Assembly: GCF_030708075.1 (NCBI RefSeq)
Contig: NZ_CP117982.1
Span: 2,559,302 to 2,623,301, forward strand
DNA length: 64,000 bases
Source: Candidatus Epulonipiscium viviparus
Lineage (GTDB): Bacteria; Bacillota; Clostridia; Lachnospirales; Cellulosilyticaceae
Direction: 5' to 3'
Below the pieces are notes generated by a model that had not been told where the DNA came from, ran no database searches, and was given only the letters and a program-made list of their open reading frames with translations. Shown here in pieces: positions 53,494 through 63,125 of this stretch (positions are counted from its first letter, which is position 1; each line of letters begins with the position of its first letter). A program made the translations under genes and the position numbers.

Positions 53494-54750
53494 GTGTTTA
53501 AAACTCTTAGGACGGCTTGGAAAGTACCAGATCTGAGAAAAAGAATAATGTTTACTTTTTGGATGATGGCTTTGCTTAGAATAGGAGCAATTATCCCCGC
53601 CCCGGGGGTAAATCCAACAGCAATTGAAGAAATGTTGGCTAATATTGGAGATAACAATCTACTAGGACTGATAAATGTCTTTACTGGTGGCGGGTTTTCC
53701 ACTATGGCTATTTTTGCATTTGGTGTTGGGCCATATATCACATCGTCAATCATTATTCAACTCTTAACAATTGCATTTACTAAGTTAGAGGAAATATCTA
53801 AGGAAGGTGAAGACGGTAGAAAACGGATTAATAGAATAACGCGGTATTTAACGCTGGTTATTGCAACTATGCAAGGTGGAGCTACAACTCTTTTGCTCTA
53901 TAATCAAAATATTTTATTGGCGCAGACGCCACTTTACTTTTGCTTAACGTTACTTTCATTTGTTGCTGGTTCATTGTTAGTTATGTGGATTGGAGAACAG
54001 ATGGGTGTAAAAGGTGTTGGAAACGGGATTTCTTTGATAATCTTTGTTAATATTGTGTCAACGTTACCACAAACCGTAACCACACTGAGAAGTACAGATA
54101 TACCAATTGCAGTTATAGCAGTCGCATTAATTGTAATCATGATAGGTTTTGCAGTTTTAATGTCTCTTGGAGAACGTAGAGTCCCTGTACAATATGCTAA
54201 GAGGATGTCTGGAAGAAAAATGTATGGTGGGCAAACTCAAAATATCCCTATTAAAGTAAATTTAGCTGGGGTATTACCTGTGATTTTTGCCATGTCACTC
54301 ATTCAATTTCCAGAGATAGTCACCAATATATTTATAAAAAACCCATCTGAAAGTTGGCTTATGGTAATAGATAATCTTAGATGGACTACTCCTATAGGTG
54401 GAACTATATATGTAGTATTAATTTTTGCATTTGCTTTCTTTTATTCTTCGATTGCATTTAATCCAGTGGATATTGCAGCAAATATGAAAAAAAGTGGAGG
54501 ATTTATTCCTGGAATTAGACCTGGTAAACCAACCTCGGATTACCTTTCAAAAATAGCGACTCATGTTACACTAATGGGTGCAATTTTTCTATCAATTCTA
54601 GCTTTAACACCTGTTCTTTTTCAAGTTTTTTTGAATTTACCAATCGCCTTTGCAGGCACCTCTTTATTAATCGTTGTAGGGGTTGCGTTGGAAACGGTCA
54701 AGGGAATAGAATCTCAAACACTTATGAGATCATATAAAGGATTTTTATAA
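53494..54750 (+). CDS. secY: Protein translocase subunit SecY
   Basis: A 418-residue membrane protein with ten helices, the channel of the Sec translocase. The start FKTLRTAWKVPDLRKRIMFT, the plug region near residue 60, RITRYLTLV, ERRVPVQYAKRM (cytoplasmic loop near 217) and the ending SQTLMRSYKGFL are as expected. The start is GTG, directly coupled to rplO. adk follows after 21 bases. Confidence 0.97.
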   Translation: MFKTLRTAWKVPDLRKRIMFTFWMMALLRIGAIIPAPGVNPTAIEEMLANIGDNNLLGLINVFTGGGFSTMAIFAFGVGPYITSSIIIQLLTIAFTKLEEISKEGEDGRKRINRITRYLTLVIATMQGGATTLLLYNQNILLAQTPLYFCLTLLSFVAGSLLVMWIGEQMGVKGVGNGISLIIFVNIVSTLPQTVTTLRSTDIPIAVIAVALIVIMIGFAVLMSLGERRVPVQYAKRMSGRKMYGGQTQNIPIKVNLAGVLPVIFAMSLIQFPEIVTNIFIKNPSESWLMVIDNLRWTTPIGGTIYVVLIFAFAFFYSSIAFNPVDIAANMKKSGGFIPGIRPGKPTSDYLSKIATHVTLMGAIFLSILALTPVLFQVFLNLPIAFAGTSLLIVVGVALETVKGIESQTLMRSYKGFL

Positions 54751-54771
54751 TAGAAGGGAATGTAGATAAAA

Positions 54772-55419
54772 ATGAGACTAATTTTATTGGGAGCACCAGG
54801 AGCGGGTAAAGGAACACAAGCGGAGATGCTAACTGAGTTGTTTCATATTCCAATTATTTCCACAGGAAATATGTTTCGTGCTCATTTGTCACAAGGCACG
54901 GAGCTTGGAATAAAAGCTAAGACTTATATGGATGAAGGAAAACTTGTCCCTGATGAGTTAACTATTGAAATAGTAAAAGATAGAATTGTAAAAGATGATT
55001 GTAAAAATGGAATTATCTTTGATGGTTTTCCGCGTACAATTGCGCAGGCACAAGCGTTAGATGACCTATTAAAAGAGCTTGATATAACTCTTGACAAAGT
55101 GATTGATGTTGAAGTGCCTGATGAAGAAATTGTAACACGTATGTCAGGAAGAACAGTTTGCTCTGGATGTGGTACTCCATACCATAAGCAGTTTAAGATC
55201 GAGAAAGTGAAAGGCAGTTGTGATAACTGTAATTCCGAACTCGTTCAACGAAATGATGATAAAGAGGAAACTGTAAAGAAACGTTTGAAGATTTATCACG
55301 AACAGACCCAGCCATTAATTGATTATTATAACGCACAAGGTAAGCTTGTGGAAATTGATGGAATTGGCTCTGTTAGCTCAATTAATCTTCGGGTAAAAAA
55401 AGCGCTAGGAGTAGAGTAA
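54772..55419 (+). CDS. adk: Adenylate kinase with zinc-binding lid
   Basis: A 215-residue kinase catalysing AMP + ATP to 2 ADP. The P-loop GAPGAGKGTQ is at 7-16, the AMP-binding DGFPRT at 84-89, and the lid holds a four-cysteine zinc site C130, C133, C150, C153, the usual Gram-positive form. Length is normal. The gene sits between secY and map, a conserved arrangement. Confidence 0.97.
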   Translation: MRLILLGAPGAGKGTQAEMLTELFHIPIISTGNMFRAHLSQGTELGIKAKTYMDEGKLVPDELTIEIVKDRIVKDDCKNGIIFDGFPRTIAQAQALDDLLKELDITLDKVIDVEVPDEEIVTRMSGRTVCSGCGTPYHKQFKIEKVKGSCDNCNSELVQRNDDKEETVKKRLKIYHEQTQPLIDYYNAQGKLVEIDGIGSVSSINLRVKKALGVE

Positions 55420-55420
55420 T

Positions 55421-56182
55421 ATGGCAATATCCATAAAAACCGAAAAAGAGATAGCAATTATGGGAGAGGCAGCTGACATTTTAATAGAAGCTCATAAATA
55501 TATAGCTAAACATATGAATGTTGGAATAACTACACGAGAACTAAATGAGTTAGCAGATAAATTTATCCGATCCTATAATGCTGTTCCATCTTTTAAGGGG
55601 TTATACGGATACCCAGCATCTGCTTGTATTTCAATTAACGAAGAAGTGGTGCACGGTTTGCCAACTGAGCGCAAATTAAAAAATGGAGATATTGTCAGTG
55701 TTGATATGGGAGTCTTTTATAAGGGCTATCATTCTGATGCGGCAAGAACTCATGCAATAGGAAATGTAGCTCCAGAAGTTTTAGAGCTTATGAAAGTTAC
55801 CAAACAAAGCTTCTTTGAGGCTATGAAATTTGCTCGTTCGGGATGTCATTTGGGGCAAATTTCACAGACAATACAGGATTATTGTGAGTCACATGGATAT
55901 GGAGTTGTTAGGGACTTAGTTGGGCATGGAATCGGAAAAAAAGTTCATGAAGATCCTCAAGTTCCAAACTATAAACCCAAAGGCAGGGGAGTATTACTAG
56001 AACCTGGGATGGCTCTTGCTATTGAGCCTATGATAAATCTTGGAACTTGGCAGGTATATGTCAAAAATGATGATTGGACTTATGTAACTCGAGATGGACT
56101 GCCGTCTGCACACTATGAAAATACTATTATAATTACAGAAAATGAGCCTCTGATATTGACACTCGAACCGGAGGAGAGGTAA
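55421..56182 (+). CDS. map: Type I methionine aminopeptidase
   Basis: A 253-residue enzyme removing the starting methionine from new proteins. The two-metal ligands are visible in order: D in VDMGVFYKG, D in YHSDAART, H in GHGIGKKVHE, E in AIEPM and E in HYENTI. The length fits the type I cytosolic enzyme. It begins one base after adk and its stop overlaps the KOW gene start. Confidence 0.96.
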   Translation: MAISIKTEKEIAIMGEAADILIEAHKYIAKHMNVGITTRELNELADKFIRSYNAVPSFKGLYGYPASACISINEEVVHGLPTERKLKNGDIVSVDMGVFYKGYHSDAARTHAIGNVAPEVLELMKVTKQSFFEAMKFARSGCHLGQISQTIQDYCESHGYGVVRDLVGHGIGKKVHEDPQVPNYKPKGRGVLLEPGMALAIEPMINLGTWQVYVKNDDWTYVTRDGLPSAHYENTIIITENEPLILTLEPEER

Positions 56183-56457
56183 TGACTGAAAAAGTTAAAA
56201 TAGGGCAACTTGTTTATTCAAAAGCGGGCAGAGATAAAACTAAGCCATTAGTAATTATAGGAATTGAAGACGAATATGCGTTTGTGGCAGATGGAAAACA
56301 CCGAAAAGTTGATGCTCCCAAGCGAAAAAAAATGAAACATCTTCAATTTACTAATACTAATTTTGCTATTATAAAGAATAGAATAGTTAATGGTGAAATA
56401 ATAACAGATAATGTTTTGTGGCACACAATTTGCGAGTATTTGGAAGGAGGTTTGTAA
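56182..56457 (+). CDS. KOW-domain RNA-binding protein, L14e-like
   Basis: A 91-residue protein with a single KOW motif near the N-terminus ([15 protein letters not shown]) followed by [31 protein letters not shown], split over residues 24-54, the pattern of small L14e/L6e-like proteins found only at this place, between map and infA, in many Clostridia. It probably binds rRNA, but no function has been shown that I know of. The start shares a base with the map stop. Confidence 0.88.
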   Translation: MTEKVKIGQLVYSKAGRDKTKPLVIIGIEDEYAFVADGKHRKVDAPKRKKMKHLQFTNTNFAIIKNRIVNGEIITDNVLWHTICEYLEGGL

Positions 56458-56458
56458 C

Positions 56459-56677
56459 TTGGCTAAAAATGATGTAATAGAAGTAGAAGGAACGATACTT
56501 GAAAAATTGCCTAATGCAATGTTTAAAGTTGAAATCGAAGGTGGCCATGTCGTACTTGGTCATATATCTGGTAAACTTAGAATGAATTTTATAAGAGTTC
56601 TGCCAGGGGATAAAGTTACGGTTGAGCTTTCGCCGTATGATCTCACTAAAGGACGTATTATTTGGCGTTCTAAGTAG
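56459..56677 (+). CDS. infA: Translation initiation factor IF-1
   Basis: A 72-residue IF-1 (S1/OB fold), exactly the usual length when started at the TTG at 56459, with GGAGGT 7 bases upstream. The motifs [39 protein letters not shown] (split over 38-57) and the ending [11 protein letters not shown] are typical. It blocks the ribosomal A site during initiation. A longer frame upstream is inside the KOW gene. Confidence 0.96.
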   Translation: MAKNDVIEVEGTILEKLPNAMFKVEIEGGHVVLGHISGKLRMNFIRVLPGDKVTVELSPYDLTKGRIIWRSK

Positions 56678-56693
56678 AGAAAGGAGAACTATA

Positions 56694-56807
56694 ATGAAAG
56701 TGCGCCCATCTGTAAAAAAGATATGTGAAAAATGCAAGGTAATTAAAAGAAAAGGCCGAGTATGTGTTATTTGCGAAAATCCAAAACACAAGCAAAAACA
56801 AGGCTGA
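56694..56807 (+). CDS. rpmJ: 50S ribosomal protein L36, zinc-binding type
   Basis: A 37-residue L36 starting [15 protein letters not shown], with the zinc motif C11-x2-C14-x12-C27 and H32 in NPKHKQ. This is the C+ form. A longer open frame seen in the same register starts within infA and was not used. AAAGGAGAAC precedes the ATG. It is followed by rpsM. Confidence 0.96.
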   Translation: MKVRPSVKKICEKCKVIKRKGRVCVICENPKHKQKQG

Positions 56808-56830
56808 TTATAAAGGAGGTGTAATTTTAG

Positions 56831-57199
56831 ATGGCACGTATAGCAGGTGTTGACTTACCAAAAAATAAACGTGTTGAGATTGGACTAACTTATATTTATG
56901 GTATAGGCAGACCAAGTTCAAGAAAAATTTTAGAAGCAGTTGGGATAGACTTTGATACTAGAGTTAAAGACTTAACTGACGAACAAGCAGATAAAATAAG
57001 AGCGGAAATTGAAAAAACTATGATGGTTGAAGGTGACCTTCGTCGTGAAGTTGCTCTTAATATTAAACGACTTGTTGAGATTGGTTCTTATAGAGGAATT
57101 CGTCATAGACGTGGACTTCCAGTTCGTGGTCAAAAGACAAAAACTAATGCAAGAACAAGAAAAGGCCCTAAGAAAACTGTGGCTAATAAGAAAAAATAG
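56831..57199 (+). CDS. rpsM: 30S ribosomal protein S13
   Basis: A 122-residue S13. [25 protein letters not shown] at the start (split over residues 2-26), and the C-terminal [29 protein letters not shown] (split over 93-121) that reaches tRNA. Length is normal. AAAGGAGGTGTAATTTTAG precedes the ATG. Confidence 0.97.
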   Translation: MARIAGVDLPKNKRVEIGLTYIYGIGRPSSRKILEAVGIDFDTRVKDLTDEQADKIRAEIEKTMMVEGDLRREVALNIKRLVEIGSYRGIRHRRGLPVRGQKTKTNARTRKGPKKTVANKKK

Positions 57200-57223
57200 T
57201 CGTTAAATAAAGGAGGTTAAATA

Positions 57224-57631
57224 ATGGCGGCAGTAAAGAAAAATGCCAAAAAGTCTACTAATAAAAGACGTCGTGACAGAAAAAATGTTGAGAAAGGAAT
57301 GGCTCATATCCAGTCAACATTTAATAACACAATGGTTACCCTAACAGATGCAAACGGAAACGCTCTTTCATGGGCAAGTGCTGGTGGACTTGGTTTTCGT
57401 GGTTCTAGAAAATCTACACCATATGCAGCGCAAATGGCGGCTGAAACAGCGGCAGCGGCAGCTATGGAATATGGTTTGAAACAAGTTGAAGTTATGGTAA
57501 AAGGACCTGGCTCGGGAAGAGAAGCGGCAATTCGTGCTCTTCAAGCGGCGGGTCTTGAGGTTACTTTGATTAAAGATGTAACACCTGTTCCACACAATGG
57601 CTGTAGACCACCTAAGAGAAGAAGAGTATAA
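57224..57631 (+). CDS. rpsK: 30S ribosomal protein S11
   Basis: A 135-residue S11 with the conserved region [20 protein letters not shown], split over 29-48, and the ending [18 protein letters not shown]11 lies at the mRNA exit on the platform. AGGAGGTTAAATA precedes the ATG. The usual following gene rpsD is missing; rpoA comes next after 42 bases. Confidence 0.97.
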   Translation: MAAVKKNAKKSTNKRRRDRKNVEKGMAHIQSTFNNTMVTLTDANGNALSWASAGGLGFRGSRKSTPYAAQMAAETAAAAAMEYGLKQVEVMVKGPGSGREAAIRALQAAGLEVTLIKDVTPVPHNGCRPPKRRRV

Positions 57632-57673
57632 TTGTGCCCCAAAGAGGATTAATGATGAAGGAGGGGTTAATGG

Positions 57674-58633
57674 GTGTTGGAATTTGAAAAACCCAGTATT
57701 GAAATAAAAGCCTTATCAGAGGATGGTAAGTATGGTTGCTTTGTAATTGAACCGCTTGAGAGAGGTTATGGGATGACCTTAGGAAATGGACTAAGAAGAA
57801 TTTTATTATCTACGTTACCTGGTTCTGCAGTAAGCAATGTTAAATTTGAAGGAGTATTGCATGAGTTTAGTACTATACCCGGTGTTAAAGAAGATGTATT
57901 AGAAATAATCTTAAATCTTAAAGGACTGTGTATTAGAGATTCGAGCGCTACTCAAGAACCTAAGATAGCATATATAGAGGTAACTGGAGAAGGTGTAGTT
58001 ACAGCAGAGGATATAAAATGCCCTTTGGGTGTTGAAATTTTAAATCCTGAAATGTATATAGCAACTTTAGATGGAGATAAAAATACTAAATTATATGCAG
58101 AACTTACAATTACAAATGGACGTGGATATGAAGGCATAAGTAAATTAAAAAAGTCTGAACTTCTTATTGGAGTAATTCCTGTAGATGCAAGTTACACTCC
58201 TGTTGAAAGAGTCAATTTTAAAGTGGAAGACACCCGTGTAGGACAACAAACAGATTTCGATAGACTTACTCTTGAAGTTTTTACAAAAGGTACTATTCGT
58301 CCAGATGAGGCGATAAGTCTTGCGGCAAAAGTTTTGAGTGAGCATTTAAGTATTTTTATCGATTTATCTGAGCATGCTAAGCGTGCAGAAATTATGATTA
58401 CAAAAGAAGATGATACCAAAGAGAAAACATTAGAGATGACAATTGAAGAGTTGGACTTGTCGGTTAGATCATTTAACTGTTTAAAACGAGCTGGAATCAA
58501 TAATGTTCAGGATCTTACTAATAAGACTGAAGAAGAAATGATGAAAGTGCGTAATCTTGGACGTAAATCTTTGGAAGAAGTCTTTAAGAAATTGGAAGAT
58601 TTAGGTCTGTCTTTGAGACCTACTGAAGAGTAA
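57674..58633 (+). CDS. rpoA: DNA-directed RNA polymerase subunit alpha
   Basis: A 319-residue alpha subunit. The N-terminal dimer domain contains [25 protein letters not shown] (split over about 27-51) and [14 protein letters not shown]. The C-terminal DNA-contact domain is in [20 protein letters not shown] and [23 protein letters not shown] start; the site AAGGAGGGG lies 8-14 bases upstream. No rpsD precedes it. Confidence 0.97.
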   Translation: MLEFEKPSIEIKALSEDGKYGCFVIEPLERGYGMTLGNGLRRILLSTLPGSAVSNVKFEGVLHEFSTIPGVKEDVLEIILNLKGLCIRDSSATQEPKIAYIEVTGEGVVTAEDIKCPLGVEILNPEMYIATLDGDKNTKLYAELTITNGRGYEGISKLKKSELLIGVIPVDASYTPVERVNFKVEDTRVGQQTDFDRLTLEVFTKGTIRPDEAISLAAKVLSEHLSIFIDLSEHAKRAEIMITKEDDTKEKTLEMTIEELDLSVRSFNCLKRAGINNVQDLTNKTEEEMMKVRNLGRKSLEEVFKKLEDLGLSLRPTEE

Positions 58634-58661
58634 CAAAAGGAAAAAGGAGGGAAAAACAGAA

Positions 58662-59189
58662 ATGTCACAAAGAAAATTAGGACGTTATGCATCTGCTAGA
58701 AAAGCTTTACTTCGCAATCAAGTAACCAATCTAATCTATCATGGAAAGATTAAAACTACAGAAGCCAAAGCAAAAGAAATTCGAAAAATTGCAGAAAAGA
58801 TTATTGCTATGGGCGTTCGTGAACACAATAACTATGAAGAAATTACTGTAACTGCAAAAGTCCCTAAAAAAGATGCAGATGGCAGACGTGTAAAAATTAA
58901 GGAAGAAGGCAAGAAAACTGAGATCGTTTTCGAAGAAGTTCAAAAAACTATTAAAAAAGATAGCCCTTCAAGACTTCATGCCAGAAGACAAATGTTAAAA
59001 GTTTTATACCCTGTAACAGAAGTTTCAAAAATGAAAAAGCGCAAAGCTGTAAAGGTTGATTTAGTGGATAAAGTTTTTAGTGAGATTGCTCCTAAATACA
59101 TTGATAGAAATGGTGGATACACAAGAATCACTAAATTAGGTGCCAGAAAAGGCGATGCGGCTCCTGAAGTTATTATAGAATTAATTTAA
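58662..59189 (+). CDS. rplQ: 50S ribosomal protein L17 with central insertion
   Basis: A 175-residue L17, against about 112-127 in most bacteria. The ends match the family (QRKLGRYASARKALLRN at the start; GGYTRITKLGARKGDAAPEVIIEL at the end). Between VREHN and RLHARRQ lies an insertion of about 50 residues, rich in lysine and glutamate (about residues 54-105, with KVPKKDADGRRVKIKEEGKK). Similar long L17 forms occur in some Clostridia. Last gene of the cluster, ending at a terminator. Confidence 0.95.
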   Translation: MSQRKLGRYASARKALLRNQVTNLIYHGKIKTTEAKAKEIRKIAEKIIAMGVREHNNYEEITVTAKVPKKDADGRRVKIKEEGKKTEIVFEEVQKTIKKDSPSRLHARRQMLKVLYPVTEVSKMKKRKAVKVDLVDKVFSEIAPKYIDRNGGYTRITKLGARKGDAAPEVIIELI

Positions 59190-59196
59190 GTAGAAG

Positions 59197-59233
59197 TAGC
59201 TCAATTCCTTATGGGAAGCGGGCTATTTTTTTT
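59197..59233 (+). terminator. Rho-independent terminator of the ribosomal cluster
   Basis: TAGCTC pairs with GGGCTA around an inner TTCC/GGGA stem, followed by eight T. Confidence 0.8.
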
Positions 59234-59240
59234 GCATATA

Positions 59241-59270
59241 AAAAGGCAGATATATTTCAATCTACCTTTT
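59241..59270 (-). terminator. Terminator of the minus-strand ugpC gene
   Basis: AAAAGGCAGA and TCTACCTTTT pair with one mismatch over a 10-base loop; the minus-strand side ends in T-rich sequence. Confidence 0.65.
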
Positions 59271-59279
59271 TATTAAGTA

Positions 59280-60392
59280 TTAGTTTGTGATTGTTAATTC
59301 AGTTTCAATATCAAATAAGTGAATTTTTTCTTTATCAAAACCAAGTCTAACAGTGCTGCCTGGTTCTGCCTTACAAGAAGGATCAACTCTACCAGTCATA
59401 TTTATACCCTCACAAACCATATATAGGAAGGTTTCAGAACCCAATTGCTCGGTAACTTCGACTTGTGCTTTAACTTCTGAATATTTATCAATCTCATACT
59501 CAGCAACAGTATCCAAGTCTGCAGTGTGCTCTGGTCTGATGCCTAACATTATAGTTTTTTCGATATATGGCTCAAGTTTAGCAACTTTGCTTTCTGGAAG
59601 AACTAATGAAGATTTTCCAAAAGTTAATACATAGTTGTCGCCGTCTTTACTAACAACTGTTTCGATAAAGTTCATTTGAGGAGATCCAATGAATCCAGCA
59701 ACGAAAAGGTTGTTTGGCTTAGAATAAAGTATGCCCGGAGTATCTACTTGTTTAATAATACCATCTTTCATAACGACGATGCGAGTACCTAATGTCATAG
59801 CCTCTACCTGGTCGTGTGTAACGTAAATAAAGGTGGTTTGAAGTTTTTGGTGAAGCTTAGAAATTTCAGTTCTCATCTGAACACGAAGCTTTGCATCTAG
59901 GTTTGACAAAGGTTCGTCCATAAGGAATACTTTTGGCTCACGAACAATTGCACGACCCATTGCAACCCTTTGTCTTTGTCCACCAGAAAGAGCTTTTGGC
60001 TTTCTGTCTAAGCATGCTTCGATATCAAGAATTCTAGCAGCCTCACGAACGCGTTTATCAATTTCGGCTTTTGGAGTTTTTCTAAGTTTAAGACCAAATG
60101 CCATATTATCATAAACAGTCATGTGAGGGTAAAGAGCATAGTTTTGGAAAACCATTGCAATATCTCTATCTTTAGGAGCAACATCGTTACATTGCTTGGT
60201 TCCAATGTATAATTCACCTTCTGAAATCTCTTCAAGGCCTGCAATCATACGAAGTGTAGTTGATTTTCCACATCCAGATGGGCCTACAAAAATAACAAAC
60301 TCTTTATCTGCTATTTCGAGACTGAAATCCTTAACTGCTGTGAATCCATTTGGATACACTTTATAAATATTCTTTAAACTTAATCCTGCCAT
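59280..60392 (-). CDS. ugpC: UgpC/MsmK-type sugar ABC ATPase
   Basis: A 370-residue ATPase of the CUT1 class. Walker A GPSGCGKSTTLRMIAGLEE near residue 36, the signature LSGGQRQRVAMGRAIVREP near 134, Walker B FLMDEPLSNLDAKLR near 155, then the TOBE domain in the C-terminal 130 residues (LGIRPEH, ELTITN at the end). Such single-gene ATPases serve several sugar transporters at once. The sugar-ABC operon at 29258-32214 lacks an ATPase and could be a client. Start AGGAATTTAAAC before ATG. Confidence 0.93.
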   Translation of the reverse strand: MAGLSLKNIYKVYPNGFTAVKDFSLEIADKEFVIFVGPSGCGKSTTLRMIAGLEEISEGELYIGTKQCNDVAPKDRDIAMVFQNYALYPHMTVYDNMAFGLKLRKTPKAEIDKRVREAARILDIEACLDRKPKALSGGQRQRVAMGRAIVREPKVFLMDEPLSNLDAKLRVQMRTEISKLHQKLQTTFIYVTHDQVEAMTLGTRIVVMKDGIIKQVDTPGILYSKPNNLFVAGFIGSPQMNFIETVVSKDGDNYVLTFGKSSLVLPESKVAKLEPYIEKTIMLGIRPEHTADLDTVAEYEIDKYSEVKAQVEVTEQLGSETFLYMVCEGINMTGRVDPSCKAEPGSTVRLGFDKEKIHLFDIETELTITN

Positions 60393-60714
60393 GTTTAAAT
60401 TCCTCCCTAATTAATTTTTCATAGTGAAAGTATAGCACCTTTTTGGAATAAATGCTATTCGCTTTTTTTATGAAAAAAAATCAGTTTTTTTGGTAATTAT
60501 AGATACACATCTAAAAAATACATGTCAATTAGACTTAGAAGGGAAGGATGATATAAATGGACAACTGTTTTTTTTAGATATACCTAAAAAGTAATGAACT
60601 TTTATTGGTATTTGTTTTTGATATTAAAATTTTAACGGCAGCAAAAACTAATAATTATTAGTATATAATAATAAACCTAAAGATACTGGTGGGCTGTTTT
60701 TTGTTTAGAATGTC
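60393..60714. other. 322-base intergenic region
   Basis: AT-rich, no credible gene. On the minus strand TATACT (60429-60434) may be the -10 box for ugpC; ATAGCA/TGCTAT form a loose dyad around it. On the plus strand an ATG near 60558 opens a six-codon frame behind GGGAAGGATGAT, too short to call. ACTAATAATTATTAGT at 60647-60662 is a perfect 16-base palindrome in AT-rich sequence. Nothing else seen. Confidence 0.5.
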
Positions 60715-61452
60715 CTAGGGATTGATAGTTAGCTTACAATATATAACTTCAAATAAAAAAACAGGAAGTTTTAGCATTCGCTTTGCTCGCGAAGGCTCCT
60801 TAACTAATCTATAAAACCATTCTAACCCTAGTTGTCTAAAAATTTTGGGTGCTCTCTTTACTTTGCCTGCCATAACATCAAAGCTTCCACCAACGCCTAT
60901 AGCCACTTTAATATTTTTAAGCCGTTTTCGATGCTTATTTATAAAGACTTCTTGCTTTGGTGAGCCAAGGCCGACAAGTAGAATGTTTGCCTCAGATGCG
61001 TTGATATCCCTAATAATAGATCGTTCATTTTCGGGTTGAAAATAGCCATCACAATAACCAACTACATCCATATTAGGATATTTGCTCTTCATGTTGCGGG
61101 CCGCAGATTTGGCTACTCCTGCTTCGCCACCCAAAAAGTAAAATCTGTTATTGCCTTCTTTCATAAGATTTTGTACCAAGTCATAGCCCGCAACGCGCTC
61201 GCGTAAACCGTTCTTTGTTAAAATCTTGGATGCAATGACAACTCCTATCCCATCAGGAATTACCATATCGGCAGAATTTAGAATTGCTAATAGTTCTTTG
61301 TCTTGTTTTGCACGCATTATGATTTCTGGATTTGGAGTACATATTAAACGCAAGCGATTAGACTTTGTAAGAAATTGGTTGGCAGCAAAGACAGCTTGCT
61401 GCATTGTAATATTATCCACTAATACATTTAGTATATTGAGCTGTTTTCTCAT
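60715..61452 (-). CDS. tagA: WecG/TagA/CpsF-family glycosyltransferase
   Basis: A 245-residue enzyme that adds N-acetylmannosamine(-uronate) to a lipid-linked sugar in making wall polymers. The family motifs are TPNPEIIMRA, MVIPDGIGVV, RVAGYDLV and the block GLGSPKQEVFI near residue 157, followed by IGVGGSFDVMAG. It lies 8 bases after csaB, so it is in the same operon. With csaB it points to an SLH-anchoring secondary wall polymer. Confidence 0.93.
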   Translation of the reverse strand: MRKQLNILNVLVDNITMQQAVFAANQFLTKSNRLRLICTPNPEIIMRAKQDKELLAILNSADMVIPDGIGVVIASKILTKNGLRERVAGYDLVQNLMKEGNNRFYFLGGEAGVAKSAARNMKSKYPNMDVVGYCDGYFQPENERSIIRDINASEANILLVGLGSPKQEVFINKHRKRLKNIKVAIGVGGSFDVMAGKVKRAPKIFRQLGLEWFYRLVKEPSRAKRMLKLPVFLFEVIYCKLTINP

Positions 61453-61460
61453 AAGATCTC

Positions 61461-62534
61461 CTAACTGTTTAATAATAAATTTTTGATATAATGGATTGGC
61501 TTTTGAATATCTTCTATATCTATTTGCTTTTCTCGTTCTAAGTTGATGTTTTGTCTAATATAATCTATTTGCTCTTTAAGCTTGGCAAATGAAATTTCTT
61601 CTATTTGAATTTGATGCGCTATATGCATTTCATTCATTATATTTTCTACTTTGGGGTCATAAGATAAGGCTATTACAGGAGTTTGTACGACAATTGCCAT
61701 AATAAGGCTATGAAGACGCATTCCTATTATAAAATCAAAATTCGCTGTATAGCTTAGCGTTTCGTTGATGGTTAGAGGATGCTCTATAACTTTGATATGG
61801 GTGTGCCCAACATGCTTCGCAACGTATTTGGCTATTTGCGTATCCTGGCTGGGTTGCATACAAATAAAATACACATGGTACTCTTGCTTAATTAGATAAT
61901 TGACAGTTTGGATGATGGCATCTACTATTTGAGCCTGATTTTTCCAAGGCCTTATATATATACCAACTGTTTTTTTATATTGCAGCTCTTTCTTTATTTT
62001 CTTATTGAGAGAGGTATCCAATTTTAAGGCAAAAACTGGGTCGGGGGATATGTCTATTGCAGTATGCACACCCATATTTATAAGCAGCTGACGAGATTTT
62101 TGATCACGCACAAATATTTGATTGACTTTGTTGGCTACTTTCTTAATTAGATACCTATTTGTTTGATGATTTACAGGACCAATACCTTGTGAATAAAAAA
62201 CTACTTTCCTTTTAAAAAGAAGGGCTATTTGAACTATCAACAGATAATATGGTATGGTCTTAGGGCTTGTTATATCTTGAAGAAGACTTCCACCGCCACT
62301 AATTAGAAGATCACAGTTTTTTATGGCGCTAATAATAGAGTGGAGGCTAAATCGATTTACTGCTTGCACATTATATGCAATGGTGGTGGCTTGAGGGTTA
62401 TTAGAAAGTACAACTATTTCGATATTTTTAATATTTGCTCGCAACATGTTTATTATAGCAAAAAGAATTGCCTCGTCACCCGTATTATCAAACCCATAAT
62501 AACCGGATATTACTATTCGTATTTTTTTATCCAT
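61461..62534 (-). CDS. csaB: Polysaccharide pyruvyl transferase CsaB
   Basis: A 357-residue enzyme adding pyruvate to the wall polysaccharide that anchors S-layer proteins through their SLH domains. The N-terminus ISGYYGFDNTGDEAIL and late phrases ISGGGSLLQD, GMRLHSLI and ALSYDPKVENIM are signatures of the CsaB family. It starts at 62534 with a weak site GGTGAT. Upstream is the damaged DUF5693 gene, which normally precedes csaB. Confidence 0.93.
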   Translation of the reverse strand: MDKKIRIVISGYYGFDNTGDEAILFAIINMLRANIKNIEIVVLSNNPQATTIAYNVQAVNRFSLHSIISAIKNCDLLISGGGSLLQDITSPKTIPYYLLIVQIALLFKRKVVFYSQGIGPVNHQTNRYLIKKVANKVNQIFVRDQKSRQLLINMGVHTAIDISPDPVFALKLDTSLNKKIKKELQYKKTVGIYIRPWKNQAQIVDAIIQTVNYLIKQEYHVYFICMQPSQDTQIAKYVAKHVGHTHIKVIEHPLTINETLSYTANFDFIIGMRLHSLIMAIVVQTPVIALSYDPKVENIMNEMHIAHQIQIEEISFAKLKEQIDYIRQNINLEREKQIDIEDIQKPIHYIKNLLLNS

Positions 62535-62559
62535 TGGTTCATCACCATTATACCACTAT

Positions 62560-63125
62560 AAATTATCTCAAGAATCAAACGCACCCTCTCACAAACACTA
62601 TGCCAATAGATCTGCTCTTCACAAATAAAGAGACGATAACATCGGTTGTATGCAGATGACATGTCAATAGTACGTCTATTGTACATAGCATACTAGACCC
62701 ACCATAATCCTACACTTCAAAGAACAAAACCTACGCGAGAGAAAAACACAACACCCCAGAACCACCAAACACAGGTAACACTTAATGCTCTATACAATAA
62801 AAAACACTACAAGTGAATAAAAGAAGAAGTGATGCCCCAATCCACCACAAAAACACATATCTATTGACGGCACGGACAAACACCAACAGAAACGCAACAT
62901 CCCAAAAAAAACGATATCAATTCTCAGACACTGCACTCGAAAATACTTGCCTAATAACCAGTGTTACGTAATAAGAAAGATTTCCAGCAACCAACACGCA
63001 TCGACTAAAGACGCATAATAACCCACTAGACACAGACGAGACCAGAAAGCGTGCAGCCTTCCAAGTAGCAGCCCCGGAGGGAGAGCAGCCACCCACTTTT
63101 GTCGCAGAAAATACTCGCTGGGAGA
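62560..63125 (-). pseudogene. Decayed 3' part of the DUF5693 gene
   Basis: No intact frame runs here. In one minus-strand frame the conserved C-terminal features of DUF5693 can still be seen despite several stop codons: VRAVNRY and WWIGASLLLLF at 62877-62827, where the family has V-R-P-R-T-K-E-F-L-I-G, and TCHLHTT at 62664-62644, where the family has N-T-F-C-H-x-H-T-P. The frame is different from that of the intact 5' part at 63126-64000, so at least one frameshift plus stops have occurred. The family match is from memory and should be verified. The stretch could alternatively be plain intergenic sequence. Confidence 0.5.

Noticed and set aside
60558-60578. Six-codon open frame behind a purine-rich sequence, plus strand
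   Set aside because: Far too short to support as a gene; the purine run may be chance.
62535-63125. Large non-coding RNA before csaB
   Set aside because: The A/C-rich plus strand looked odd at first, but conserved DUF5693-like peptide phrases on the minus strand explain it better than an RNA fold.
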